DNA of 39,504 nt from the NCBI GenBank assembly GCA_028724525.1, contig JAQYCV010000001.1, positions 1-39,504 of the forward strand, read 5' to 3'. The notes beneath the pieces are model-generated. The model saw only the letters and a list, made by a program, of their open reading frames with translations, did no database searches and was not told the origin of the DNA. The position numbers and the translations under genes are program-made. The first letter of the stretch is position 1; each line of letters starts with the position of its first letter. Origin of the DNA: Clostridiales bacterium. Lineage in GTDB: Bacteria; Bacillota; Clostridia; Saccharofermentanales; DTU023. Shown here one piece after another: positions 6,931 to 14,954 of the stretch.

Positions 6931-9267
6931 ATGCGGATCCTAGCGGTAGATATCCAGGCTTTTGGAGGCCTGCAGAATTTTTTCTGGGAACTAGATTCTG
7001 GCTTCAGCCTCCTCTATGGTCCCAATGAGTCGGGTAAATCGACTATTCTAGCCTTTATCCGTGCCATGTTTTATGGGCTAGGCAGACGGAATCAGAATCT
7101 TGAGAAAAATGCCCGGCAACTCTATCGTCCCTGGCTGCACCAGGGTGACATAGGGGGAACTTTGACCTTTGAACTCTCCGGGCAGACCTACAGGCTGGAA
7201 CGCAAGTTTGGCCAAGTGAAGTCTGATGATCAGGTTAAACTCTATAATCAAAGCCTTTATCAGAATGTTTCTCTTGCCCATCCCGACCAGCCCGGCTTGG
7301 ATCTCTTTAAACTCAGTGAAGATAACTTTATCCTGGCCAGTTTGGTGGCCCAGCCGCAAGAAGCGGGGAGTCCCCAGGCACTCAATCAGGTCATCTTGCA
7401 GCTCCAGGCTACAGGGAGTGAGGATCAGGCAAGTAGCTTGTTGGCTACTCAGTTGCAAAAGGAAGCACGGTCCTTACAAACTGGTGGTCAGGCTGGACTG
7501 ATTGCTGAGGCCCAAAGGCAAGTCCAAACTTTAGAGGCGGACCTAGACGCGGCCTTAGACCGTGACCAAGCCATCCAGGCCTGCCGGGGCCGGGTCAAAC
7601 TACTAGAAGACCGCCTGGCCCTGACAGAAGCAGCTTTGACCTATTACCAGCAGGAGACTGATCTCGCCCTGCGAAGGGCAAAAATGCAAGCTTGGCTGGA
7701 CTACCAGCAGCGAAAAGCTGCTCAGCTAGACCAGGTCAAGGCCCAATTGCCCCCAGACCAACAAGAGTTCCGGATTTTACCTGCGCGAGAATTGGGTGTA
7801 CTAGGTCAAAAAGCAGATCAACTCGTCCAAATGCAACATGAAGTCCAGGGCTTAGGGAATAGTGTACGGCAGGCCGAGGAAGCTGTTGGTCAACTGAGTC
7901 TCCAGCTCCACCAAGCACGGCAAGCTTGTAAGCAAGCGGATGACAAGCAGCAATCAGTCCAGGCCAAGATCCAAGAGCTTGGTCTCGATCAGCTTCCCAG
8001 CCAGAGACCACCCACTTGGTCTTTCCTCATCCTCGCAGCTAGCCTAGGGCTCAGTCTGGTCATTATTATTATCCTTTCGCTTGCCACCCACATTTCTCTC
8101 TGGGGTATTGGGCTAGCTTTGGTGGCTGTCAGCCTCGTGATTTTTGCCCTAGCCAGGCTGAGTGAGCAAGGCCGCCTACAGGATTACCAGACCGCCCTTT
8201 CCCGAAGACATCGCTATATGGAGGCTAGCCGCCAAGCCAAGGAGCAAAGTAGCAGAGCTTCTTGGTATTTAGAGCGCATTGAGGAGGACTTGGTTAAGCA
8301 AGAAAGAGACAAGCAGCTTCGCTTGCAAAACTACCAAAGAGCCCTCCGCCGTTTGGACAGTGCCCGGCAAGATTTCCGCTTGAGTCTGAAAACTTGGTAC
8401 CCTAGCTTGGGAGACCAAGATCCCCTTGCGGTATGGGATCAGTTGAAGAATTTTTCGCTCAGCGCCCAGGTGAGGGCCTTGGAGGCAGAGCAACTAGGAC
8501 CTTATCGGCCAGAGGAACTTAGGCGGATGGAGGAGGCCTATGTCTCTAACCTACAGGCTGCCCAGAAACTTGAGCAAGACCGGGCTGACCTTCTGAAAAT
8601 GTGGCCACAATTGGCTAATGGCCCTGACCAGGACAGAGAGCAACTCAGCCAGACAGCCCAGGATCTGCGAAACCACCTGGCCGCGCAAAAGGCGGAGCTG
8701 ATGAGTTTGGAAAATCAGGGTGCAGATACAGCCAACTTAGAAGTGGCTCTGGCACATAGCCGTCAAGAATTGGCCCAACTGACACAAGATTATCAAGTGG
8801 TGAGGCTGGCACAAGCCATCTTGGATCGTGCCCTGCAAGACTACCAACTACAATTCCAACCCCAGCTTCAGGCTAAGTCGGAGGCTTGGCTTTCGGAGCT
8901 AACCCAAGGCCGCTATCAAGAAGTCCAAGTCTCCGTAGACGGAGAGCTTGCCTTGGCTTCCAGTCGGGATGGCCATTACCATCAAGATGCCTATTACAGT
9001 ACAGGGACCCGAGATTTGCTTTATCTCTCTCTGCGCCTAGCTCTGGCTGATATGCTGGCCGAGTCGCAAGAGCTAACTCTGCCCCTTTTCCTGGATGACA
9101 GCCTGAGTAGTTTAGACCAAGACCGCCTGGAAAATGCGCTTACAGCCCTTGTGTCCTATACTCAAAACACAGGCCGCCAGATTATCCTCTGCACAGCCTC
9201 GCAAAATATGCAGCAGATTGCAGAAGAACGGGACCTTAATATTCTCGAACTGACCCGTTTAGCCTAA
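6931..9267 (+). CDS. YhaN-like AAA ATPase with membrane hairpin and coiled coils (Rad50/SbcC-like)
   Basis: 778-aa ABC-type ATPase partner of the preceding phosphoesterase. Walker A is GPNESGKSTILAF near residue 30; the C-terminal part has the signature region STGTRDLLYLSLRLALADML and Walker B LFLDDSLSSLD. Between the two ATPase halves are long Gln/Leu/Ala-rich coiled coils. In the middle (about residues 360-410) are two very hydrophobic stretches (SFLILAASLGLSLVIIIIL and IGLALVAVSLVIFALA) that look like a membrane hairpin, a known trait of YhaN. So the coil apex may sit in the membrane in place of a zinc hook. GAGGAGG directly precedes the start. Confidence 0.88.
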   Translation: MRILAVDIQAFGGLQNFFWELDSGFSLLYGPNESGKSTILAFIRAMFYGLGRRNQNLEKNARQLYRPWLHQGDIGGTLTFELSGQTYRLERKFGQVKSDDQVKLYNQSLYQNVSLAHPDQPGLDLFKLSEDNFILASLVAQPQEAGSPQALNQVILQLQATGSEDQASSLLATQLQKEARSLQTGGQAGLIAEAQRQVQTLEADLDAALDRDQAIQACRGRVKLLEDRLALTEAALTYYQQETDLALRRAKMQAWLDYQQRKAAQLDQVKAQLPPDQQEFRILPARELGVLGQKADQLVQMQHEVQGLGNSVRQAEEAVGQLSLQLHQARQACKQADDKQQSVQAKIQELGLDQLPSQRPPTWSFLILAASLGLSLVIIIILSLATHISLWGIGLALVAVSLVIFALARLSEQGRLQDYQTALSRRHRYMEASRQAKEQSSRASWYLERIEEDLVKQERDKQLRLQNYQRALRRLDSARQDFRLSLKTWYPSLGDQDPLAVWDQLKNFSLSAQVRALEAEQLGPYRPEELRRMEEAYVSNLQAAQKLEQDRADLLKMWPQLANGPDQDREQLSQTAQDLRNHLAAQKAELMSLENQGADTANLEVALAHSRQELAQLTQDYQVVRLAQAILDRALQDYQLQFQPQLQAKSEAWLSELTQGRYQEVQVSVDGELALASSRDGHYHQDAYYSTGTRDLLYLSLRLALADMLAESQELTLPLFLDDSLSSLDQDRLENALTALVSYTQNTGRQIILCTASQNMQQIAEERDLNILELTRLA

Positions 9268-9314
9268 GATGTTCGTCTTTTCGCTTAAGTAGTTTGTCTT
9301 TTTTGCCCCAATAA

Positions 9315-9343
9315 TTGTAACTTTTAGTCAAGGGTTCTATAAT
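9315..9343 (+). promoter_or_regulatory. sigma-A type promoter of kbl
   Basis: TTGTAA and TATAAT are separated by exactly 17 bp and sit about 37 bp before the kbl start codon. AGGAGG follows at 9367-9372. Confidence 0.75.
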
Positions 9344-9379
9344 GCCAATAGTTCAAAAATAAGCACAGGAGGCTTTTTT

Positions 9380-10567
9380 ATGAAAACTGGAATTAAAGTT
9401 ATTAGCGACAACCTGCAAGAATTGATCGATGCTGGCACCGTAGCAGAAGAACGTGTGATTACCGTTCCTCAGGGCAACCGCATTAACACCACCAAGATGG
9501 ATAATGTGATTAATATGTGTGCCAATAACTACCTTGGTCTGGCCAATAATCCTCGGATTATCAAGGCTGCCAAAGAATCCTACGACAAATGGGGCTATGG
9601 ACTCTCTTCTGTGCGCTTTATCTGTGGCACTCAGCAAATCCACAAGGATTTAGAAAAAGCCCTGGCCAAATTCTTTGGCTTTGAAGATGCCATCCTTTAC
9701 TCCTCCTGCTTTGATGCGAATGGCGGACTCTTCCAGACCATTACCACAAAAGACGATGCCATCATTTCTGATGAACTCAACCATGCCTCTATTATTGATG
9801 GGGTCCGCCTCTCTAAGGCCCAACGCTTTGTCTATAAAAACAATGACATGGAAGACCTGGAAAAGCAGCTGCAAGCCGCCGATGCCGCAGGTGCTAAAGT
9901 CAAGCTGATCGCTACGGATGGTGTCTTCTCCATGGATGGTATTATTGCTAATCTGAAAGGCATTTGTGATCTTGCAGATAAGTATGATGCCCTCGTTATG
10001 GTCGATGATAGCCATGCTTCTGGCTTTGTCGGTGAGCACGGACGTGGCACCCAAGAATTCTGTGGTGTACAAGGTCGGGTCGACATTATGACCTCTACCT
10101 TGGGTAAGGCTTTAGGCGGTGCTTCTGGTGGCTTTACCCTGGCCAAGAAAGAAGTTATCCATTGGCTGCGCGAAAAGAGCCGTCCTTACCTTTTCTCCAA
10201 CACTTTAGCCCCTGCTATGGCCGCAGCTAGTATGGAAGTTTTAAAGCTGATTGACGATGAGCCTGAGCGTATTGCTAAAGTACGTGAAAACACTGAATAC
10301 TTCCGCAAGGGTGTCAAGGCCTTAGGCCTGGATGTTATCGACGGTGTACACCCCATCGTACCTGTCATGGTTTATGATCCTGTCAAGGCTATCAAAATTG
10401 CTAACGATATGCTGGAACTGGGTGTCTATTGCGTAGCCTTTAAGTTCCCTGTCGTACCTCGTGGCAAGGACCGTATCCGGGTACAAATTTCTGCTGCCCA
10501 TACCAAGGAAGATCTGGACTATGCTCTGGAATGCTTTGGAAAGATGAAGGAAAAATACGGCCTGTAA
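9380..10567 (+). CDS. kbl: glycine C-acetyltransferase (2-amino-3-ketobutyrate CoA ligase)
   Basis: PLP-dependent alpha-oxoamine synthase that interconverts 2-amino-3-oxobutyrate plus CoA with glycine plus acetyl-CoA, part of threonine catabolism. At 395 aa it is full length. Marks include [59 protein letters not shown] and the PLP lysine K243 in [14 protein letters not shown]. The usual partner threonine dehydrogenase (tdh) is not next to it. The gene has its own promoter and terminator and is a single-gene unit. A related 8-amino-7-oxononanoate synthase role is less likely, because no bio genes are nearby and the match to Kbl motifs is closer. Confidence 0.94.
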   Translation: MKTGIKVISDNLQELIDAGTVAEERVITVPQGNRINTTKMDNVINMCANNYLGLANNPRIIKAAKESYDKWGYGLSSVRFICGTQQIHKDLEKALAKFFGFEDAILYSSCFDANGGLFQTITTKDDAIISDELNHASIIDGVRLSKAQRFVYKNNDMEDLEKQLQAADAAGAKVKLIATDGVFSMDGIIANLKGICDLADKYDALVMVDDSHASGFVGEHGRGTQEFCGVQGRVDIMTSTLGKALGGASGGFTLAKKEVIHWLREKSRPYLFSNTLAPAMAAASMEVLKLIDDEPERIAKVRENTEYFRKGVKALGLDVIDGVHPIVPVMVYDPVKAIKIANDMLELGVYCVAFKFPVVPRGKDRIRVQISAAHTKEDLDYALECFGKMKEKYGL

Positions 10568-10601
10568 GTTTGATTTTCAAAATCTTCAAGTCTTTAAAAG
10601 G

Positions 10602-10635
10602 GCTAGCACCGATCAGGCGCTAGCTCCTTTTTATT
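10602..10635 (+). terminator. terminator after kbl
   Basis: GCTAGC (10602-10607) pairs with GCTAGC (10619-10624), extended by a G-U and a G-C pair, and is followed by CCTTTTTATT. Confidence 0.7.
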
Positions 10636-10665
10636 AGCGGACTTGATTTGCTCTTGTTGAGCTTC

Positions 10666-11415
10666 TTAATATGCTAAGTCTAAAGTATGGGCCAATTGGG
10701 CGAATACTTGGGCGATAGGGTCGCGGATAATGAGATCTGCTATCCGATCTGAGGGTGTAGGGGTCATATTGAGGAGTACCTTTTTGCCCCCAGCCTTTTG
10801 GTATTGGATTAAACCAGCGGCCGGGTAGACGGTGAGGGAAGTCCCACCAATGATCAGGAGATCAGCTCGGGCGATCCCTTGAATAGCTGCGATTATATCC
10901 TTCTCCTTGAGGGCCTCTTCATAGAGGACAATATCCGGACGAATCAGACCATGGCAACCGGGCTCTGTACAGTGGGGGACCAGGTCCATGGCCTTAACCT
11001 CCTGCAAGCTATAGGTCTTGCCGCAACTCTCACAGTACTGACGGAGGGTGGATCCGTGTAACTCCACCACTTTTAGAGAGCCTGCTGCCTGGTGGAGACC
11101 ATCAATATTTTGGGTGACCACTAGGTCCAGCTTGCCTGCCTTTTCCAGGGTAGCCAGCACTTTGTGACAGTCATTTGGCAGAATACCTTCTTGGTAAAAG
11201 TATTCACGATTAAAGGCGTAGAATTCTTCAGGATGGGCATGCATATAGCCGGGGGTGAGAATACGTTCAGCCCCCACATGCTTGCTATAAATACCGGTTG
11301 CTGACCGAAAATCTGGTACCCCGCTGGCTGTTGAGACTCCAGCACCTCCAAAAAAGACGGTGTAATGGGACTGCTTGACCAGGTCTGCAAAAGCTTTTAA
11401 GTCTTTCTCATCCAT
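10666..11415 (-). CDS. cobB: Sir2-family NAD-dependent protein deacylase
   Basis: Sirtuin that removes acyl groups from lysines using NAD+. Seen: the NAD-binding motif [15 protein letters not shown] (residues about 24-38), TQNIDGLHQ (101-109), the catalytic H120 in VELHGS, and zinc cysteines C128, C131, C149 and C154. The second zinc pair is spaced by four residues rather than two. Length 249 aa is normal for bacterial CobB. GAGGAGG precedes the ATG. The HAD phosphatase gene lies 28 bp upstream on the same strand, so the two are likely co-transcribed; no functional link is evident. Confidence 0.94.
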   Translation of the reverse strand: MDEKDLKAFADLVKQSHYTVFFGGAGVSTASGVPDFRSATGIYSKHVGAERILTPGYMHAHPEEFYAFNREYFYQEGILPNDCHKVLATLEKAGKLDLVVTQNIDGLHQAAGSLKVVELHGSTLRQYCESCGKTYSLQEVKAMDLVPHCTEPGCHGLIRPDIVLYEEALKEKDIIAAIQGIARADLLIIGGTSLTVYPAAGLIQYQKAGGKKVLLNMTPTPSDRIADLIIRDPIAQVFAQLAHTLDLAY

Positions 11416-11443
11416 TTTTCCTCCTCTTGCGCATGAATATGCC

Positions 11444-12112
11444 TTAAGTTAAGTTGGTAACGGCGGCTACTAATTCATCTGCATGCTCCAGCAAGCAATC
11501 TGCGCCGGCTGTCTGGAGTTCTTCTCGGTCTCGGTAGCCCCATAAAACCCCAATGGACGGGAGATGAGCTGTCTTTGCTGTGTGGATATCCACAGCAGAA
11601 TCTCCCACAAAAACACTTCTTGCAGGATCGGCTCCAATTTCTTTGATAAAAGCAGGCAAGAGTTGGGGATCAGGCTTAATAGGCCCACCCGGTCTTTGCC
11701 CCCGGATAGGCTCAAAAAAGCCAGGCGGATAACAGGCTTCAATGGTGATTTTAGCTAGAGCGTCTGGTTTATTGGTGAGGACAGCTAGCCGATAGCCCTG
11801 TTTTTTGAGCTGGCTAAGACTCTCCGGCAAACCAGGGTAAGCCTCTAATTTATACAGAACATTCTTGTGAAAACAGGCCAAGTAGCGGTCTAGGGCTTGG
11901 TCCACATCCAAGTCTGAATGGCGGCCGGCCAGCATCCGTTCAACCAGGATCCGGCTGCCGTTGCCCACCAGCATTTTGTAGGACTCTAGCGGGTAGGGGG
12001 TAAGCCCATAGGATTCCAGCATATCATTGCCAGATTTACCCAGACAGGGGAGGGTATAGATGAGGGTACCATCTAAGTCGAAGATCGCAGTGGGTTGAAG
12101 TTCTTGAGCCAT
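11444..12112 (-). CDS. HAD-superfamily hydrolase, phosphoglycolate phosphatase-like
   Basis: 222-aa haloacid dehalogenase-like phosphatase. Motif I is FDLDGTLIYT (nucleophile D12, acid D14), motif II is LAVLTNKPD, and motifs III/IV are KPDPQLLPAF and VFVGDSAVDIHTAKTA. The helical cap inserted after motif I is of the Gph/PGP type. Likely substrate is 2-phosphoglycolate or a similar small phosphoester, but HAD substrate specificity cannot be read from motifs. AAGGAT lies upstream of the ATG. The gene is divergent from tRNA-Lys; the tRNA promoter begins only 11 bp from its start codon. Confidence 0.88.
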   Translation of the reverse strand: MAQELQPTAIFDLDGTLIYTLPCLGKSGNDMLESYGLTPYPLESYKMLVGNGSRILVERMLAGRHSDLDVDQALDRYLACFHKNVLYKLEAYPGLPESLSQLKKQGYRLAVLTNKPDALAKITIEACYPPGFFEPIRGQRPGGPIKPDPQLLPAFIKEIGADPARSVFVGDSAVDIHTAKTAHLPSIGVLWGYRDREELQTAGADCLLEHADELVAAVTNLT

Positions 12113-12123
12113 AATTTTTATCC

Positions 12124-12152
12124 TTGACTTATTTTATTTGCCCTCCTATACT
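12124..12152 (+). promoter_or_regulatory. promoter of tRNA-Lys
   Basis: TTGACT, 17-bp spacer, TATACT; the mature tRNA begins 13 bp after the -10 box. Confidence 0.8.
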
Positions 12153-12164
12153 ATCAAATGTTTC

Positions 12165-12240
12165 GCACCATTGGCTCAGTTGGTAGAGCAACTGACTCTT
12201 AATCAGTGGGTCCAGGGTTCGAGTCCCTGATGGTGCACCA
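12165..12240 (+). tRNA. tRNA-Lys (anticodon CTT)
   Basis: A 76-nt cloverleaf. Acceptor GCACCAT pairs with ATGGTGC, followed by an encoded ACCA; the D arm is GGCTCAGTTGGTAGAGC; the anticodon stem ACTGA/TCAGT encloses loop CTCTTAA with anticodon CTT at 12198-12200; the T loop is GGTTCGAGTCC. It reads AAG. Confidence 0.98.
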
Positions 12241-12277
12241 GCCCCGCAAGCAGTTGCTTTACGGGGCTTTGTTTTTT
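12241..12277 (+). terminator. terminator of tRNA-Lys
   Basis: GCCCCG and AAGCA pair with TGCTT and CGGGGC around a small internal mismatch, followed by TTTGTTTTTT. It starts on the base after the tRNA CCA end. Confidence 0.88.
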
Positions 12278-12298
12278 AAAAAAGGAGGTTACCCTTAG

Positions 12299-13753
12299 AT
12301 GGAAGAAGGCCCTATATTGCCCCTTCTACTTGTTGCAAATGATCTTGATAGCCCCCTCGGCTTGCGTCTAGTTATTATTTTTATTTTGATCTTGGTCAAT
12401 GGTTTCTTTGCTGCTTCTGAAATGGCCATCGTGAGCCTGAATCCCAACCAAGTCCGACTATGGACAGAAGAGGGCAAAAAGAATGCTCTATTACTACAAA
12501 ATTTTCTACAAAATCAGGGCAATTTCCTTGCCACTATTCAAATCGGTGTAACACTTGCAGGGTTCTTATCTGCGGCTTTTGGTGCAGAGTCACTTTCACC
12601 ATACCTGGTAAGGCTATTTGATCCCCGAGGCCAGTACACCTGGATGGATACCCTGGCTACGGTGCTGACTACAATCTTTATTTCTTTTCTCTCATTGGTG
12701 TTTGGAGAACTCATTCCCAAGCGCATTGGTATGGCGTATCCAGAAGGTTTTTCCTTAGCTTTTGCCAAGGTTTTGCGCTTTTTTGACATGATCTTTCAGC
12801 CATTAACTAAAGTTCTGAATGCCACAGTCAATTTCTTATGCCGTCTTCTCGGCCTTTCAGAAGTTCATGGAGATGAGGTAACAGAGGAAGAAATCCGCAT
12901 GATGACCGAGGCGGGCCGCCGTGTGGGAGCGATCCAAGGAGAAGAAGCGGCGCTCATTTCTAAGGTCTTTGCCTTTGATGATAGGGCTGTAGGAGAAATT
13001 ATGACCCCACGTACGGCCGTGGAAGCTCTGCCGCTGGATGCGGATTGGGAGGAAATCCAGCAGACCATCGCCCAGACCAAGTTCTCACGTTTTCCGGTTT
13101 ACAATGAAAATATGGACGATATTGTTGGCGTGGTTCATGTTAAAGACTTTTTCCGTCGGCAACATGTACCCCGGTCAGATTTCCCGCACAAATTTAACCT
13201 TCAAGCCTATCTGCGTCCTGCCTATTTCGTGCCTGAAAGCAAATTAATTAATGTCCTCATGCGAGAAATGCGTCAGGACCATGTTACGCTGGCTGTGGTG
13301 ATTGACGAATACGGCGGTGTAGATGGCATTGTCACCATGGAAGACCTGATCGAAGAGTTGGTGGGAGATATTGCAGACGAATATGATGACAGATATCCAC
13401 CAATGGTTCAGCATCCGGACGGAAGTTTTAGCCTTGATGCCCTGATGTCACCGGCTGAAGTTTCTGCCTATATTCCGGAGATCGCAAATCTGCCGCTTGA
13501 GGACGCAGATTTTGATACTATGGCAGGATTAGTGCTAAGTCAGCTGGACCGCATTCCTGGCCCTCAGGACAAACCGGAAGTCGCACTGGGGTCCTTGATC
13601 TTCAGAGTTGAAGCCATGGATGGCCGTCGTATCGCTAAACTTTGGATCAAGTCAAGGACTCAATTTGAAGCTGGAGACCTGCCTGACCAGACCGCTAGCC
13701 AGATTCTTGACCAGTCTGATATTTGCGAAATAAGTGAGCAGCAAAGGAAATAA
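12299..13753 (+). CDS. CNNM-domain/CBS-domain membrane protein (HlyC/CorC, hemolysin-like family)
   Basis: 484-aa membrane protein related to magnesium/cobalt efflux proteins and bacterial hemolysin-like CNNM proteins. The N-terminal DUF21/CNNM domain has hydrophobic segments at about residues 22-45, 78-100 and 120-145, with the family marks ASEMAIVSLNP and SLVFGELIPKRIG. A CBS pair follows (DRAVGEIMTPRTAVEAL, TKFSRFPVYNENMDDIVGVVHVKD, VVIDEYGGVDGIVTMEDLIEELVGDI), then a CorC_HlyC C-terminal domain (DFDTMAGLVLSQLDRIP). AAAGGAGG precedes the ATG. The haemolysin name is historical; a cation transport role, probably Mg2+, is the better inference. Confidence 0.93.
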   Translation: MEEGPILPLLLVANDLDSPLGLRLVIIFILILVNGFFAASEMAIVSLNPNQVRLWTEEGKKNALLLQNFLQNQGNFLATIQIGVTLAGFLSAAFGAESLSPYLVRLFDPRGQYTWMDTLATVLTTIFISFLSLVFGELIPKRIGMAYPEGFSLAFAKVLRFFDMIFQPLTKVLNATVNFLCRLLGLSEVHGDEVTEEEIRMMTEAGRRVGAIQGEEAALISKVFAFDDRAVGEIMTPRTAVEALPLDADWEEIQQTIAQTKFSRFPVYNENMDDIVGVVHVKDFFRRQHVPRSDFPHKFNLQAYLRPAYFVPESKLINVLMREMRQDHVTLAVVIDEYGGVDGIVTMEDLIEELVGDIADEYDDRYPPMVQHPDGSFSLDALMSPAEVSAYIPEIANLPLEDADFDTMAGLVLSQLDRIPGPQDKPEVALGSLIFRVEAMDGRRIAKLWIKSRTQFEAGDLPDQTASQILDQSDICEISEQQRK

Positions 13754-13792
13754 TACGAGGTTATTTTATGGCCATGGCCAGGAGAAGGCAGT

Positions 13793-14878
13793 ATGCAACA
13801 TAAACACTTACTCACACTTATCCTCAGTTTTTGTCTCATAAGCTTAGTTCTTACCGCCTGTGGCTCGGAAATGCAGCCTGGTGAGCGTGGAGTTATCAAC
13901 TCAGAGTCTAGGTCCTCACAGGAGGACCAAGAGGATTTGCAGCGCTTTTCCCGCCAAGCTTTTGCAGGCTTTGACACCCTCACCCAGATTGTAGGCTATA
14001 CCCCTGACCAGACTAGCTTTCAAGAGCAAACAGACTGGATCCTAGCCCAGATTAAACAATACGATGAACTCTTCAGTGCCTTTAGTCCTAGCCCCAGCAT
14101 GCTCAATCTGTATAAGCTGAATGACCAGGCTGGCCAGGGCCCTGTCAAAGTAGATCCGGCTCTCTTCGACTTGATTGCACTTTCTCTCAAAATTGCCCAG
14201 GACAGTAACGGGGCCTATAACCCGGCTATGGATAGGGTCACAAGCCTCTGGCGTCAGGCCATGGAAGAGGCCCACAAGGATCCAGGTCATGCCCGCTTGC
14301 CTGACCCGCTTGCTTTGGAGGAAGCTGGCCAGCACATCGACTATACACAAGTTAAACTGGATGACCAGGCACAAACAGTAGAGTATCTGGACCCTGACCT
14401 CCGCCTTGACCTGGGGGGTATAGCCAAAGGCTATGCTCTGGAGTTGATTATGGACCAGATGCAAGACCGCGGCTGGGACCATTATTTGATTAGTATGGGT
14501 GGCAATGTGAAGTCCCTAGGCTCTAAACCTGATGGTCAGGACTGGTCCGTAGGCATTCGTGACCCGGAAGATGCCCAGGGGATCTTTGATACCCTCCATA
14601 TTCATGACCTGTCTGTAGTGACCTCTGGTATTTATGAGCGTAACTTCACGGTAGACGGGAAGCTTTACCATCATCTTTTAGACCCTCATACCCTATACCC
14701 ACAAGACCGCTATGTTTCTCTGACTGTAGTGGTAGAAGATTCCGGCATAGCAGATGGACTTTCTACTGCTCTTTTTAACCTAGATGAGACGGCAGGGAAA
14801 AAACTAGCAGATCAGTATAGTGCTGGTATTATCTGGATTTATCAGGATGGTACTAGTGACAGATATGCCTTAAAGTGA
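13793..14878 (+). CDS. apbE: ApbE-family FAD:protein FMN transferase, lipoprotein
   Basis: 361-aa secreted lipoprotein that attaches FMN from FAD to threonine residues of target flavoproteins. It has an N-terminal signal with lipobox LVLTAC, then ApbE marks: LDLGGIAKGYALELIMD, YLISMGGNVKSLGSK, WSVGIRDPED, VVTSGIYERNF, YHHLLDPHTLYP and a final DGLSTALFNLD. AGGAGAAGG precedes the ATG. It lies 39 bp after the CNNM gene and may be co-transcribed. No flavinylation target (Rnf, Nqr or FMN-bind protein) is visible in the window, so the client is elsewhere. Confidence 0.94.
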   Translation: MQHKHLLTLILSFCLISLVLTACGSEMQPGERGVINSESRSSQEDQEDLQRFSRQAFAGFDTLTQIVGYTPDQTSFQEQTDWILAQIKQYDELFSAFSPSPSMLNLYKLNDQAGQGPVKVDPALFDLIALSLKIAQDSNGAYNPAMDRVTSLWRQAMEEAHKDPGHARLPDPLALEEAGQHIDYTQVKLDDQAQTVEYLDPDLRLDLGGIAKGYALELIMDQMQDRGWDHYLISMGGNVKSLGSKPDGQDWSVGIRDPEDAQGIFDTLHIHDLSVVTSGIYERNFTVDGKLYHHLLDPHTLYPQDRYVSLTVVVEDSGIADGLSTALFNLDETAGKKLADQYSAGIIWIYQDGTSDRYALK

Positions 14879-14954
14879 GAAAATAAAAAAAATAGCCTAT
14901 TCTAGCGATCCACCTGGTAGCCAATGGTTGCTAATTATCCAATAAGGAGCAAAA

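Noticed and set aside
12299-13753. Haemolysin or toxin
   Set aside because: CNNM plus CBS plus CorC_HlyC domains indicate a cation transport membrane protein; the haemolysin label is historical.
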